From Physocladia obscura (lineage: Eukaryota > Chytridiomycota > Chytridiomycetes > Chytridiales > Chytriomycetaceae), in assembly GCA_027596945.1 (NCBI GenBank), contig JADGJH010000149.1:3957-24299 (forward strand): a stretch of 20,343 nt of DNA, read 5' to 3'. Position 1 is the stretch's first letter. Each line of letters starts with the position of its first letter. Of the stretch, positions 1-9,160 are shown piece by piece. A program made the position numbers and the translations under genes. The notes beneath the pieces were generated by a model. It was not told where the DNA came from. It worked only from the letters and a program-made list of their open reading frames with translations, and searched no databases.

Positions 1-70
1 AAAAAAGTACATGTTTAAATTATCATTTTGGTAGATTAGAAAAATTGGAAATGTTAATACGGTTGCAGCT

Positions 71-720
71 ATGCAAAACTGCCTGCGGATTTCAGTTTCT
101 AACTTATATGCCAGAAACGACGATTCGAACATTGTTTACCAACTTGAAACTCTGTACAACGCTATTTCGACTGTTACTGTGGTATTTTAATTCTTTATTT
201 TAAAATTTAAGATAATTCTTTGTTTTAGATGTTGGTTGCAAATGGACGAATATTTTGCCTGCTACCTATACTTGTAGAGCTGTTTTTATTTATGGCTGAA
301 ACAAGCCAACAAGATTCAAAAAATTTTCAAGCAATGAAGTTGATAATCGTAAAAATCTTGAGACGGATAAGAAAACTATATGCAATCAAATCCGAATCAT
401 GCAAATATCTAAAGAGCGTTGCGTGGGAGTTGGAAAAATTGTGGGTGGGAAACAATTTGGAAGTTTTCATCAGTCGTATGCAAAAAGCGATGGATAGAAT
501 TGAGCTGTACCAAGAAATGCCCAATGTGCATAAATTAATTATGAGTGTACGAATTTGGTGGGCAAATGGATTGAGGTTAAGCCACCGGAGTATTGCCAAA
601 CAGGGAATATTTGGTGTACAGGACTGGCGAAAACAGGGAAGTGAACTGCTCCGTCAAATTAACTCCCACGGGAAAAATCTTGAGTGGGAAAGAGTGTTGA
701 TGAAAAACGCGTGTAAATAA
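71..720 (+). pseudogene. Unassigned coding relic upstream of the PTEN-C2 relic
   Basis: An ATG at 71 opens a 37-codon stretch that could splice through a 47-nt GT-AG interval (182-228) into a 163-codon frame ending at 720. I do not recognise this frame and doubt it. A different frame, in register with position 333, reads as a more ordinary hydrophilic protein from about 300 to 494 (for example NEVDNRKNLETDKK). It becomes protein-like again at 549-640 (GKWIEVKPPEYCQTG) and 723-775 (DDYFEDEFRVISKLVLD), with stops at 495, 501, 531 and around 640-720. I could not find GT-AG introns of the size used elsewhere in the window that remove these stops cleanly. The simplest reading is that this is the decayed 5' part of the same gene as the next entry. 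It could instead be a separate unknown gene. Confidence 0.3.
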
Positions 721-798
721 TTGATGATTATTTTGAAGACGAGTTTCGTGTGATTTCAAAATTGGTGCTCGATTGAATCAGAGATTTAAAAAATACAG

Positions 799-2300
799 AT
801 GGCCACTGCCCCGTTAAGCCGAGCGTTTTGTCCTCTAAATCTCGCCACGGATTCTTTTTTTCCGATGGAAGAGCGTCACGTATCGGCAATTGTACCTGGA
901 TTTCTCGCCAACAAACTCAAACTCAAGCTCCAATACAACTTTAACTCCGCAGGGAGCATTGCCAAATCCAAATCGAATATCTACACAAATTATTCGAGAT
1001 CCTGCATTTCGTACCATTGTTGCTTGCTGGACATGACATGCATACCAACTACATTAGTGCATGTGGTATGCTGGGAAAAACACTCCAATCAAAAGGCGCA
1101 TCTCAACAACTCCAGTTACTTAACTTTGTTTCTAAAGACGAGATATGGGGCCAGTCACTTCATGATTTCGAATTTGGCCAGTGTCTGTCACTGTTCAATA
1201 ACCAGGTCATTTTGATTGGCTGTTTGAAAGCATATCAACTTTCCCTCAAGACTCTGTTTAACATATTGCAATCTATGCATGCCTGGATTTCTATTCACCC
1301 TGACAATGTTTGTGTTGTTCACTGTACAAACGGAATTGGCAGCACTGGAATTGCAATTGCAGCATATTTGCATTATTCAGATACATTTTGCAGATGCTGC
1401 GACAGCATTTGAATATTCATGAGTAGGCGCGCACCAAATGACTAAGGATGGCCTGTGAGTAACATTTCATTGCACCATTTTATTTTAACTTCTGTTTATT
1501 TTCAGAGTATCAGACAACAACAATTTAGATCTTATTTCAATAATACAATCCTTGTCAGTGAAGTTTTACCAACAAACGACCCACTTGTGCATGATTGCAT
1601 TGTGTTGAATGGAATTTCTGATTTTTATATGAACCGAAGGCTAATTTGGTCCGGCGTATATTCAAGGTTTGGAATTCGTTTTCATCAGATTAATGCTAAA
1701 CGTGTACTTCAAACTTTAAGGTTTGATGGAAAATTGTCCAATTAATATTGATCTTGATATCGATGCTGTCATTTTTCAATTCAGTGATCCAAACACGGGC
1801 GAAGGCGTTCTTGTTGTTGATCAAGATATCCAAATTCGTATTTTCCACTGTGCTGATCTTGATAATGGTTTTAGTGACACAAGTAATCACAATAGTCAAC
1901 TCTTCTTTTCACACCGGATTTGCGTCTGTCCGCTGGATTTATTCGTATTGCTTATGTGATTTGGATTTGAGCAGACTTGATGTTGAAAATGGTCGATTTA
2001 GTGCCGGCTTCAGTGTTGATCTTGTGTTTGATGAACCTGAAGCAGTTCAAAGCCCAGGAAAAGAAGTTATAGCAGTCAGTTATGCGAAGCTATTAAATAA
2101 GAGCATTAATAAGTCTCTGGCAAGATTTATTAGCTACCATATTGTAGAAATAGATGAAGTATTAATGAGAGGACTTGAAGATATAGGAATATCTCGATTT
2201 AATGGTCGGTTTCCGTTATTTGTGTATTTTTCCTGTTTTGTGCATCAAAATACTGATAATATCAAACATCAACAGCTCGTATTGCACTGCAAAAGACAAA
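799..2300 (+). pseudogene. Tensin/auxilin-type PTEN phosphatase + C2 domain relic
   Basis: Homology to the tensin/auxilin/formin-type PTEN-C2 module is clear but scattered over frames. In order: LLDMTCI (about 1021); the frame containing YISACGMLGKT; FLKTRYGASHFMISNL (about 1125-1175), matching the 'FLxTRYGxHFMIxNL' stretch; SLFNNQVILIGC in another frame (about 1190-1220); NILQSMHAWI; and NVCVVHCTNGIGSTG (about 1305-1350), which is the P-loop HCxxGxGRTG with the catalytic Arg replaced by Ser. The C2 part follows: FRSYFNNTILVSEVLP, HDCIVLNGI, DQDIQIRIFHCADL, then FHTGFASV and DLDLSRLDVENGRF in yet another frame. At least five changes of frame are needed, several at T runs (around 1385 and 1908), plus a TAA near 1443. 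One plausible intron (1456-1504, GTGAGT...TTTTCAG) survives. The lost Arg predicts no phosphatase activity even if it were translated. CpG content is normal here, unlike in the retroelement island. Homopolymer sequencing errors are an alternative, but the nearby genes are error-free. Confidence 0.62.
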
Positions 2301-2316
2301 CAACGATATTAACTAA

Positions 2317-3623
2317 GTGTATAATTATTATAAACACACTATTGCCCCTCCTCCTCCACAACAACAAGTTTACATGAAATCAACAATATCAACACCAAAT
2401 ACGGATCACCCTCCACCCCGCAGGCCTCCGCCTACGATTGCAAATCTTCGTCAGCATACAAGAAGTTATTCTCGTGAACGTAGTCAATCCGAATCATCTA
2501 ATTCGAGCACTGCACAATTTAGTTGAAAACACTCGATTGTTAATGGCGGTGGTAGCAATTACGGAGTCCGTAGCAACATAAACTCGAGAGCTTGATACAA
2601 AAAGGTGCAGACGCTAGTAGTGGACATTTTGGAGTTGTTGGTAGTGCAAGATTCTCAAATTCCAAACTTTGAACAAAATCGGACAAATCGATTTGGGACA
2701 ATTGATTGGCCAACCTTACCATATTAATCTTAATCTGGAAAGCATGAAATCATACTGATACAAAAATCGAGATTTTGCCGAAAAGTTGAAGCCGATTATC
2801 GAAGCTGCATCGATAGAACTCGCTGCTCTTCGCGCCCGTTTCGACGTATTTTATAACGCTTGACAAGAAACGGCACACTATTTTGCCAAAGAACCCGAAG
2901 AATACATTCTACTGCCCGAACTATTTGATATGGTTTCAAAGAACCCAGATTCAAACTATAACGTAAAAATGAATGCATTGAATGCTGGAAAGGCAATACC
3001 TAATAATGGAGACAACCGCAAATAAATGATTCGTTTTTGCAACGCTGCATGTAATTTAAACAAAGTGTGAAACACAATCGAAAAGTGGAAGATGAGACAC
3101 AGAGACTTTTGCGAGAAGCCTCAGCTTTTTACGACGCAGACGAAGATAAGAGACGCGGGCAATTAAAGAGACGCGACTTTCTCCACCAATTCCGGGACAT
3201 CATCAGAATCCCATTCGTCATTCTTGGAGGAGGAAGAACACTCGCTTGAAATTAATTCTGTAAATCCCCGAACAGCAAGTGCATTAAAAAACTGGGCAAG
3301 TATGATGTTGCTGGAGAGAAAGGAAATTGAAGCAAAGCACGGTTTTGGTCCGTCATTTGGCTGAAATGACAGATTCAGAGCTACAAATCAAGGCTGAAAA
3401 TATTGATGATGAATTTGGCTACAATGATGAAGAAATCAGGTGTGATGCTGAAGATTCACGTGATGGAAATGGATTTGATGGCCGTGTGTATCAAAGTAGT
3501 GAAGGTGGCAGGTACAGTTAATCATTTCAGTCAGTTCAATCAACTTATGTTGGTGGTTCAACTGGGGCAAGAATTTGTCACGAATGTTTTTTGGCAGTGG
3601 AGGATTGTTACTGCAATTGGTAG
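2317..3623 (+). pseudogene. Proline-rich linker and formin FH2-like C-terminal relic
   Basis: A proline/serine-rich segment (2340-2526: APPPPQQQ, HPPPRRPPPT, then an Arg/Ser-rich stretch) resembles a formin FH1 linker. From about 2775 to 2990 one frame reads FAEKLKPIIEAASIELAALR, then ETAHYFAKEPEEY and LPELFDMVSK. This has the layout of the last helices of an FH2 domain (a long helix, then 'YFxEDPxE', then a final helix). It has an in-frame TGA at about 2862 and a TAA at 3024. A basic stretch (3067-3205, VEDETQRLLREASAF) and an acidic tail (from about 3200 to 3520) follow. The last frame has a TAA at 3519-3521 and then stays open to 3623 through a Cys-rich end (ICHECFLAVEDCYC). Only about 200 nt lie between the proline-rich part and the FH2-like end, where a full FH2 would need roughly 1 kb more, so an internal deletion is inferred. 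A PTEN-C2-FH1-FH2 order is known from plant class II formins. The FH2 call is tentative. Confidence 0.38.
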
Positions 3624-3698
3624 TGCATGTCTTTTTTCTTCTTTCTTTTTTAATTTTCAAGTACTAAACGAAGTAAAATTGTTATTCATGAATCATCA

Positions 3699-3711
3699 TT
3701 TATTATTTATT
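3699..3711 (-). other. Polyadenylation signals of MBF1
   Basis: Two AATAAA hexamers on the minus strand (3706-3711 and 3699-3704) lie 62-74 nt beyond the MBF1 stop codon, a normal 3'-UTR distance. The relic on the plus strand ends at about 3623, so the two transcription units would be convergent here. Confidence 0.55.
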
Positions 3712-3772
3712 ACAACGAAAAAAGAAACTTCTCATCAAATTCAAAAACAAAAAAAACAAACTAGATTAGCGT

Positions 3773-4362
3773 TTACTTTCCACCAAGAGGGGCACCAATA
3801 TTTTGCCCTCTTAATTTTACGCCAAGAACTCTCTCCATTTTTCCAAGGATTTGCTGATTGGGGTTGATTGCTTTTCCAGCCTCATACTCATTGACAACAG
3901 TTTGCTTTTCATTGATTTTGGTTGCCAGATCTTTTTGAGTCAAACCCTTTGCAGCGCGAGCTTGTTGAATTGCTTTGGAGACAGTCAGGCTTACTTTTGG
4001 AACCGTAAAATCCTGTGATTTGTTTGTTTGTTTGTTTGTCAGAAGGTGGAACATGACAGAAGGTGACAGAAAATTTCAAATAAGAGCGTGAAGAAACTTA
4101 TAGCACAGGAATCAATAGCAATGAGCCAACCAGATATTTCGTAGGAATCAAGAACAAGGAAACAACTATAAGTCACCTCAGTTTCGTTTTCAATCTTGCC
4201 CATTTTTGCAGCATCATAACCTGTACTCGTTTTCTTCTCAGTGACAATCTGCGCACCGGTTCGTCTGGCAGCATTCAGAGCGGCTTCGGAACGCACAACT
4301 TGCGGGTTTGTTGACTGTGGCCGCTTGCGAATTACTGTAACAGAGTCCCAATCGTCTGACAT
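3773..4362 (-). CDS. MBF1: Multiprotein bridging factor 1 (transcriptional coactivator)
   Basis: MBF1 bridges sequence-specific activators (bZIP, nuclear receptors) and TATA-binding protein, and acts in the nucleus and cytoplasm. The spliced protein is 141 aa (human EDF1 is 148). Exon 1 is 4362-4177 and exon 2 is 4012-3773, joined in phase 0 across a 164-nt GTGACT...CACAG intron. Residues 1-62 carry the MBF1 N-terminal domain ([12 protein letters not shown], then an Ala/Arg-rich stretch). Residues 74-128 form the Cro-type helix-turn-helix ([14 protein letters not shown], then [21 protein letters not shown]). The C-terminus is short and basic. The ATG at 4362 was chosen because it directly precedes the conserved DWDSVTV start. 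One oddity is an extra residue in the usually invariant 'AIPNxQxLGK' stretch, here [11 protein letters not shown], at the turn between two helices of the HTH. The gene is divergent from the GST gene. Confidence 0.95.
4019..4038. repeat. (TTTG)5 microsatellite in the MBF1 intron
   Basis: Five perfect TTTG units, read as CAAA on the coding strand, lie 3-26 nt upstream of the MBF1 acceptor CACAG. The usual pyrimidine-rich tract is therefore replaced by an A-rich one. Confidence 0.95.
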
Positions 4363-4685
4363 TTTACACCAACTTTGTTTTTTTGAATACAAACCTTTGT
4401 GCTGGCGCTTTGACAAAGCGACTTCTTTCGCTTTTCTCAACTATAAATTCAGCTCGTACAGATGATTGGGAATTTAAATTATATTATTTACCTAGATTTT
4501 TTTTATCAGTCAAATAAGGTGTTCGTCTGATTTTATAGTGACAAATAAATTTTATCCGTTTGAAGTAAAAATCAGCAGAAGAATAAACTTGAAAAAAATT
4601 CAAGGTGGATTTCAAATATATCCAAATCTTCGCTGTCAAAACAAAGAATTTTGAAGAAACCGGAAGAAATAAAAAGATCCGGAAA
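4363..4685. promoter_or_regulatory. Shared divergent promoter interval, MBF1 / GST
   Basis: These 323 bp separate the MBF1 start (minus) from the GST start (plus), so the promoters of both genes must lie here unless they extend into each other. A TATAAAT element is present on the plus strand at 4442-4448, about 240 nt before the GST ATG. Its complement lies about 80 nt before the MBF1 ATG, so it could serve either gene. An in-frame ATG at 4605 could lengthen GST by 27 residues. No specific factor site was recognised. Confidence 0.5.
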
Positions 4686-5624
4686 ATGGGAGCCAAACGT
4701 CATGCCGAAGAAGTTCCTGCTGCTGCTGCACCTGCCAGCCCCAAGAAACACGCGCCGCTGCCATCATCTGTCAAGACCTCTGCTGATGCAAAACACGACC
4801 ATTCTTCTTATGAAGTCCATTATTTTGGTGTAAGAGGGAAGGGAGAACTTCCTCGCATCATCCTGGCGTACGGTGGCGCGACGTGGAAAAATGAAGTCCC
4901 GAAAAGCTGGGCCGAAGTAAAAGATTCCACACCATTTGGCCAGGTTAGTTTTCCCTCTTCCTTTTTTTTTTTTCTTTCCCCCGCTGAATATTTATTTTTT
5001 ACTCTACCTAGCTTCCCCTGCTTGTTGAGAAAAATGACGGAAAGGAGGTTTTCTGTCTTGCGCAATCGCGTACAATTGCCAGATACTTGGCCAGCAAATT
5101 TGGTCTTTCAAAAAGATTCTACACAATAAAAATAATGCAAAAACTAAAATAACATTGAATAGATCTCATCCCGAAAGACCCGACAGATGCCATTCTTGCA
5201 GACTCAATCTTTGAGTCTATCGCGGAAATTGATGATGCTGTAAGTCGCGCTTTCTACGGTATCAAAGACGAAGAAGCAAAAAAGACTGCAATTGATGTGC
5301 TCTTTGATGAGAAACTACCAAGCTTTTTGAAATTCAATGAGAGATTTCTGGTCAAAAACGGAAAAACTGGCTTTTACTTTTCCAACAAGGTGATAATTTA
5401 TTAATAATTTGTTTCAATATGTTAAAAGTCGTGCAATACAGATCTCTCTTCCTGAGCTTTTTGCTTTTGTTGTTTTCGAGTTTCTCGAGGAGTTGAAAGA
5501 CGCGCGTTTTGAATCATTGTCCAAATTGGCACCAACTTTCAAAAAACTTTTGAACAATGTTCGTGAAAATACGCGCATTGCTAAATATCTTACGGAAGTT
5601 GACCGTGCACCTTTTAAAAATTGA
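4686..5624 (+). CDS. Glutathione S-transferase, sigma-like, with N-terminal extension
   Basis: Cytosolic enzyme that conjugates glutathione to electrophiles or isomerises related substrates. Four exons, 4686-4943, 5012-5102, 5163-5389 and 5442-5624, give 252 aa. Introns are 68, 60 and 52 nt, in phases 0, 1 and 0. Residues 1-40 are an Ala/Pro/Lys/His-rich extension not usual in the family. The thioredoxin-like domain follows: HYFGVRGKGELPRIILAYGG with Tyr46 in the catalytic Tyr position, cis-Pro motif FGQLPLLVE (Pro88), and glutathione-binding AQSRTIARYLASKF (Gln104-Ser105). The all-alpha C-terminal domain ends in a helix with TRIAKYLTEVDRAPF. The start at 4686 has A at -3. An in-frame ATG at 4605 is possible but its peptide looks like 5' UTR. 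The second intron starts GTCTTT, a weak donor, but splicing there restores the conserved frame exactly. Class assignment (sigma/prostaglandin-D-synthase-like) is by motif only. Confidence 0.92.
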
Positions 5625-5656
5625 GAAAAGTATTTGTGCTGGAAGTCTGCAATTTC

Positions 5657-5662
5657 AATAAA
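5657..5662 (+). other. Polyadenylation signal of the GST gene
   Basis: AATAAA starting 33 nt after the GST stop codon, in A/T-rich sequence. Confidence 0.55.
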
Positions 5663-6599
5663 ATTTTTATCGCAAAACTGAGTGAATTGATTGATCTTGC
5701 AACAGTTAGGAATCACTCTACTTTTGTTGCTGATTCGGTGCCAAATAGCAGGAAAAATACTTCCGTCAAATTTTGAAAGTAAGTCAGTTAGCAACCGCAT
5801 CAAGGACAACACTTAAACATTGAGAATTATTAAATTCGTACCAAATTCGTAATTGACTGTATCCATCAGGCCAGTTTGTTTTGTATTTGCTGGTAGGTGC
5901 ATAATCTTCATTGAATTGAGAGGTCAGATGTTTGCATTGCATTTGTATAGCTCTGGAATCACATTTCTTGCTGTGCAATAAATTCATATACTATAATCAT
6001 GCAAGTCCTAAACCTAATGATTGCTTGCTTGAATTCCAATATATAAATAGCAATTCCTACGAAATCACGACGCTTCATAGTCAATATTATTGAATTGCAT
6101 GCTAAATTCATTGATGGAACAAGATTTAACATCAAAAAAATTGAGTGAAGCATCAATTATCACATTGTGTTGATGATTAAAACATTGAAATAGGTTAATT
6201 CTGACAAAATCTTGAAAATTAAGCAAGAATGAATCACAATCAATAATTGCAACTTGGTTAATTTGAGTCAACTATAACTTCATTCATTTGATTGATTGAG
6301 ATTCTTTTTGGTCTACCTTGAGTAACTATAAGCATTTCTGGACCACCACCAACAAGAGTTGTATACAAATGAGGTGATGCTAAAGCATATTTCGAAAAAT
6401 TGTACATTAATGACCCTGTATATTTTGAATGTCGTAATTGCAAAATTTAAAATTTACCAACATAACTGTCATAGTAATTTTAAAATATTTTTCAACTTAT
6501 TTCTCTTTTCATGTGCTCCATAATTTTCAGTGAAATTCTTAAATTTGGAGTTAAGTTTTAAATGCAATAAAGTTACTGAGAAAATTACAGTTAGGAGGA
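5663..6599. other. A/T-rich intergenic DNA, no intact gene
   Basis: No frame in this stretch looks like an intact gene. On the minus strand at 6443-6258 a short frame contains GRPKRISINQMNEVIV, which faintly recalls the linker and second helix-turn-helix of Tc1/mariner-type transposases ('GRPxKLTxExxxxI'). The neighbouring minus-strand frames (6271-6065, 5987-5784) could be decayed continuations. The similarity is too short to call an element. Confidence 0.4.
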
Positions 6600-6635
6600 T
6601 TTCTTTGCTTTATTTGGCATGGCCACACTGCAAAG

Positions 6636-6944
6636 TCAAACAACTAACTTCATGCCCCCAGGCATAAACAACACTCCCAATACTGGCAATGGCCCTTCAG
6701 CTGCTGTGAGTCTAATCTTGTTTGAGAAACCAGAATTTACCAGCTTCAAGAAGGAACAGGCAATCCTTGTTTGCCCCAATTGCAGCACTCCCAAGGTGCT
6801 GTCCAACCATGGCATTGGCAGTTGCGTCAACTCTAGGCCTGAACACTCAGAAGCATGGAGTCTAGTGAGTACATGCTCACATTTGAGACAGTCTTTGTGT
6901 CTTGTAACAGCACCAAGAGTCCATCTCATTATTGTGTTGCACAT
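6636..6944 (-). pseudogene. Cys-His (CCHC-like) tail of a LINE reverse transcriptase, relic
   Basis: A 102-residue open stretch contains C-x2-C-x7-H-x3-C (CLKCEHVLTRLHASEC), the zinc-knuckle spacing common at the C-terminus of non-LTR reverse transcriptases. It continues WLDSTLGVLQLGQTRIACSF. It is on the same strand as, and downstream of, the reverse transcriptase. The plus-strand frame over the same bases has no recognisable content and is a shadow. Confidence 0.5.
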
Positions 6945-7726
6945 GTAATTCCAGAGTCTGACTTCAGGTAGAGTTAAATTCCATCTTTCAGCTCAACTTG
7001 AATAGTTCCAGCAATGTTTTCAAGTCCATTGTCAGGGTTCACAATTGCTTGTTTGTGAATCTGCTGCCTAGATTTCCCTGGTAGCATGTGTGGTGGCTTA
7101 AGTGGAAGTTGATATGGCAACCAAATGACAGGGGTGGTTGGGTGGTCAAGAAGCACAGTTTTTTGATGGTTCCAGAGAGCATTGTTGTGGATAGTTGTTG
7201 ATATTCCAGTAACTTTATCAAAAGCTTGATAGTAGACTTTAAGTTTGAGAGTTGAGAGTGTTTTTTATTTGTTAAGATTCAACACAAAAAAAGGAAATCC
7301 AGAGCCCTCTTTATAGTTTTTTTTTGTACTTGAAATGCCTCTGAATTTGAAATAGTATTTAAAATAGATCTATTTCAAATAGATCAGTATAAAGGCACCT
7401 TTGAGTTTTTCTCTTCAATGAAAATATGTTTGAGCAAACAAATATGGTTTTTCTGTCATTGCTTATAACTCAAAATGATTGATGCTATAGTGAATGGCAG
7501 CTGGTTCCTTTGCTTAGTTTTAGTTGACTTTAGACAATTCACTGTTCTGTTTAGTTAATAAATAGCTTAATATCTTTATTAATAAACTAACGTTGACTGT
7601 GCCAACAGTGACTACATGTGCTGTGGCCATCAGCATATTTAGATTTGTTGGTGCGAGAGACTGTGGATGCCTCCATAGTATCTTGCAACTGTCTTTTGTC
7701 TTTTCTACATTTTCTAATTGTTTTTA

Positions 7727-7963
7727 CTAATTTCTAATACAATTATTTATGAAAATGCTTATGTTCAAAACCTTTGTATGTTGCAAAGCATCTCTCACTC
7801 TTTTCCCTAGTCTACTACGCAAACCACGCTCTTGTGTAGGATGATCCAGGAGAGTGTGTTTCCAGGCATTTGAACATTGTAGTAAGTGGAGTGGGTCTCC
7901 TACTATATTATCTAGTGAACATACCAGTTTCTTCTCAATGGTTTCTATTGATTCTGTTTGCAC
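7727..7963 (-). pseudogene. Repeat-derived coding fragment
   Basis: A 78-residue frame contains DNIVGDPLHLLQCSNAW followed by LLDHPTQERGLRSRL. The Cys/His content suggests another LINE C-terminal tail, but I do not recognise the family. The LDHPTQERGLRSR part has a diverged relative at 11820-11770 (LDHLVQEHGLCSR in translation), so this is a repeated sequence, not a host gene. Confidence 0.4.
7806..7852. repeat. Direct repeat, copy 1 (pair at 11773-11819)
   Basis: Aligned without gaps to 11773-11819, 37 of 47 positions are identical and nine of the ten differences are transitions. A second shared block, AATAAAGCTATTTTTAT, follows each copy (around 8053 and 11976), about 246 and 204 nt downstream, so the true repeat is probably a few hundred bases long and decayed. 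Confidence 0.7.
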
Positions 7964-8804
7964 TTCTGCAGTAGTGTATCACAGTAAGAACATCAGATCA
8001 GTTGAAACAGCATTCATTTAATCTTTTCATAAAGATTGTTTGCTTTTATCAACTGCCCATAAATAAAGCTATTTTTATATTTTAACTTTATTGAAATAAA
8101 CTAAAACAAGCAATTTATTTCTTTTATATGAGAAGAGACAAATAAACCTTTATTAATGAAGATTTATACTTGTTTTGTAATACACATCTCTCACCACAGA
8201 GTTGCATATACTTCAACAGTAGTAAGTTGTCGCAGGTTTTCCTGATGAGGTAGATGTGCACCAAGAAGAGCTCCATGCAAAATTTGCACTGCAGGGATTG
8301 AGCAATTTGTTGAGTTGTGCAGTCTTGCGGGTTAATTTCATTGGCTGTTGTTTAAATGATTCCACTTCGAGCAGCCAGTGAAGAGCACCAGAAGAAGTAT
8401 TCCTTGGAGTGGATGCAATGGTCAAAGAGCCAAAATCTGGACAGATTCATACATTTTGAGCATTCTGGGTGTTGGTGTTTTCAGTTCAACCCCATATTCA
8501 AGAACTGGGCAAACAAAGCTCTTGTAGACATTAGTAGAAGCTGCATGGGCCTATCCCATTCCATCACATTCATTCCAAGAGATGCCAGTGTTATGATAAC
8601 TACACGTGCCTTCTGAGTGTGTTCATGATCCAGTTGTGTCTAGACAATCTCATGCTGATGAAATGGAAGACCAAGATATGGGGTGATTTCTTTTGAGGGT
8701 AAATCTTCACCATATTGATGTAGGGGAGCTTCATGCAATTCAGGAGTTGTGTCAAGAAAAACACATTTGGTGGGAGAGAATTGGATTTCAACTTCATGTG
8801 ACCA

Positions 8805-9160
8805 CTATTCACTAATGGTGAAGAGTCTTGCCAGGTCCATCATGTTTCCAACCAAAAGAGACATGTCGCCTGCAAACAGCAAATTATTGAGACAAATTCC
8901 ATGTGTCAATACTGTTGGAACACCTGGTTTATGCAATCTAATTGATAGACGGTGAATGTGACAATTAAACAAAGGTGGAGAGGCAAAATAACCCTGCAAA
9001 AGTCCACGACAGTTTTCAATTGGCTGACTCCTATGCCCAGCAACAACCAGAGAACTGAAATTGTGGTCAAACAAGTCTTGTAGTTTTTCCAGCATTTTAT
9101 TTTCAACACCAAACACTTCCTTAAGACTCTTCCAGAGGACACATTGATTGAATTCATCAC
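8805..9160 (-). pseudogene. Reverse transcriptase palm/thumb region, relic
   Basis: Continues the reverse transcriptase after a frame change near 9157. It reads NQCVLWKSLKEVFGVENK, then RGLLQGYFASPPLFN (canonical 'GxxQGxxxSPxLFN', motif B) and LLFAGDMSLL (canonical 'FADD', motif C). The first Asp of FADD is Gly, which removes a metal ligand needed for catalysis. The frame ends at 8805. Confidence 0.78.

Noticed and set aside
229..720. 163-codon frame as an intact gene
   Set aside because: Its peptide is unlike any family I know, and a different frame over the same bases looks more protein-like. It is treated as part of the decayed left locus.
1876..1897. A 22-nt GT-AG stretch that would repair the C2 frame as an ultra-short intron
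   Set aside because: All introns in intact genes here are about 48 nt or longer, and many other breaks in the same relic cannot be repaired this way. An indel in the nearby T run is simpler.
6619..6948. Plus-strand 109-codon ORF
   Set aside because: Antisense shadow of the LINE Cys-His tail; no recognisable content.
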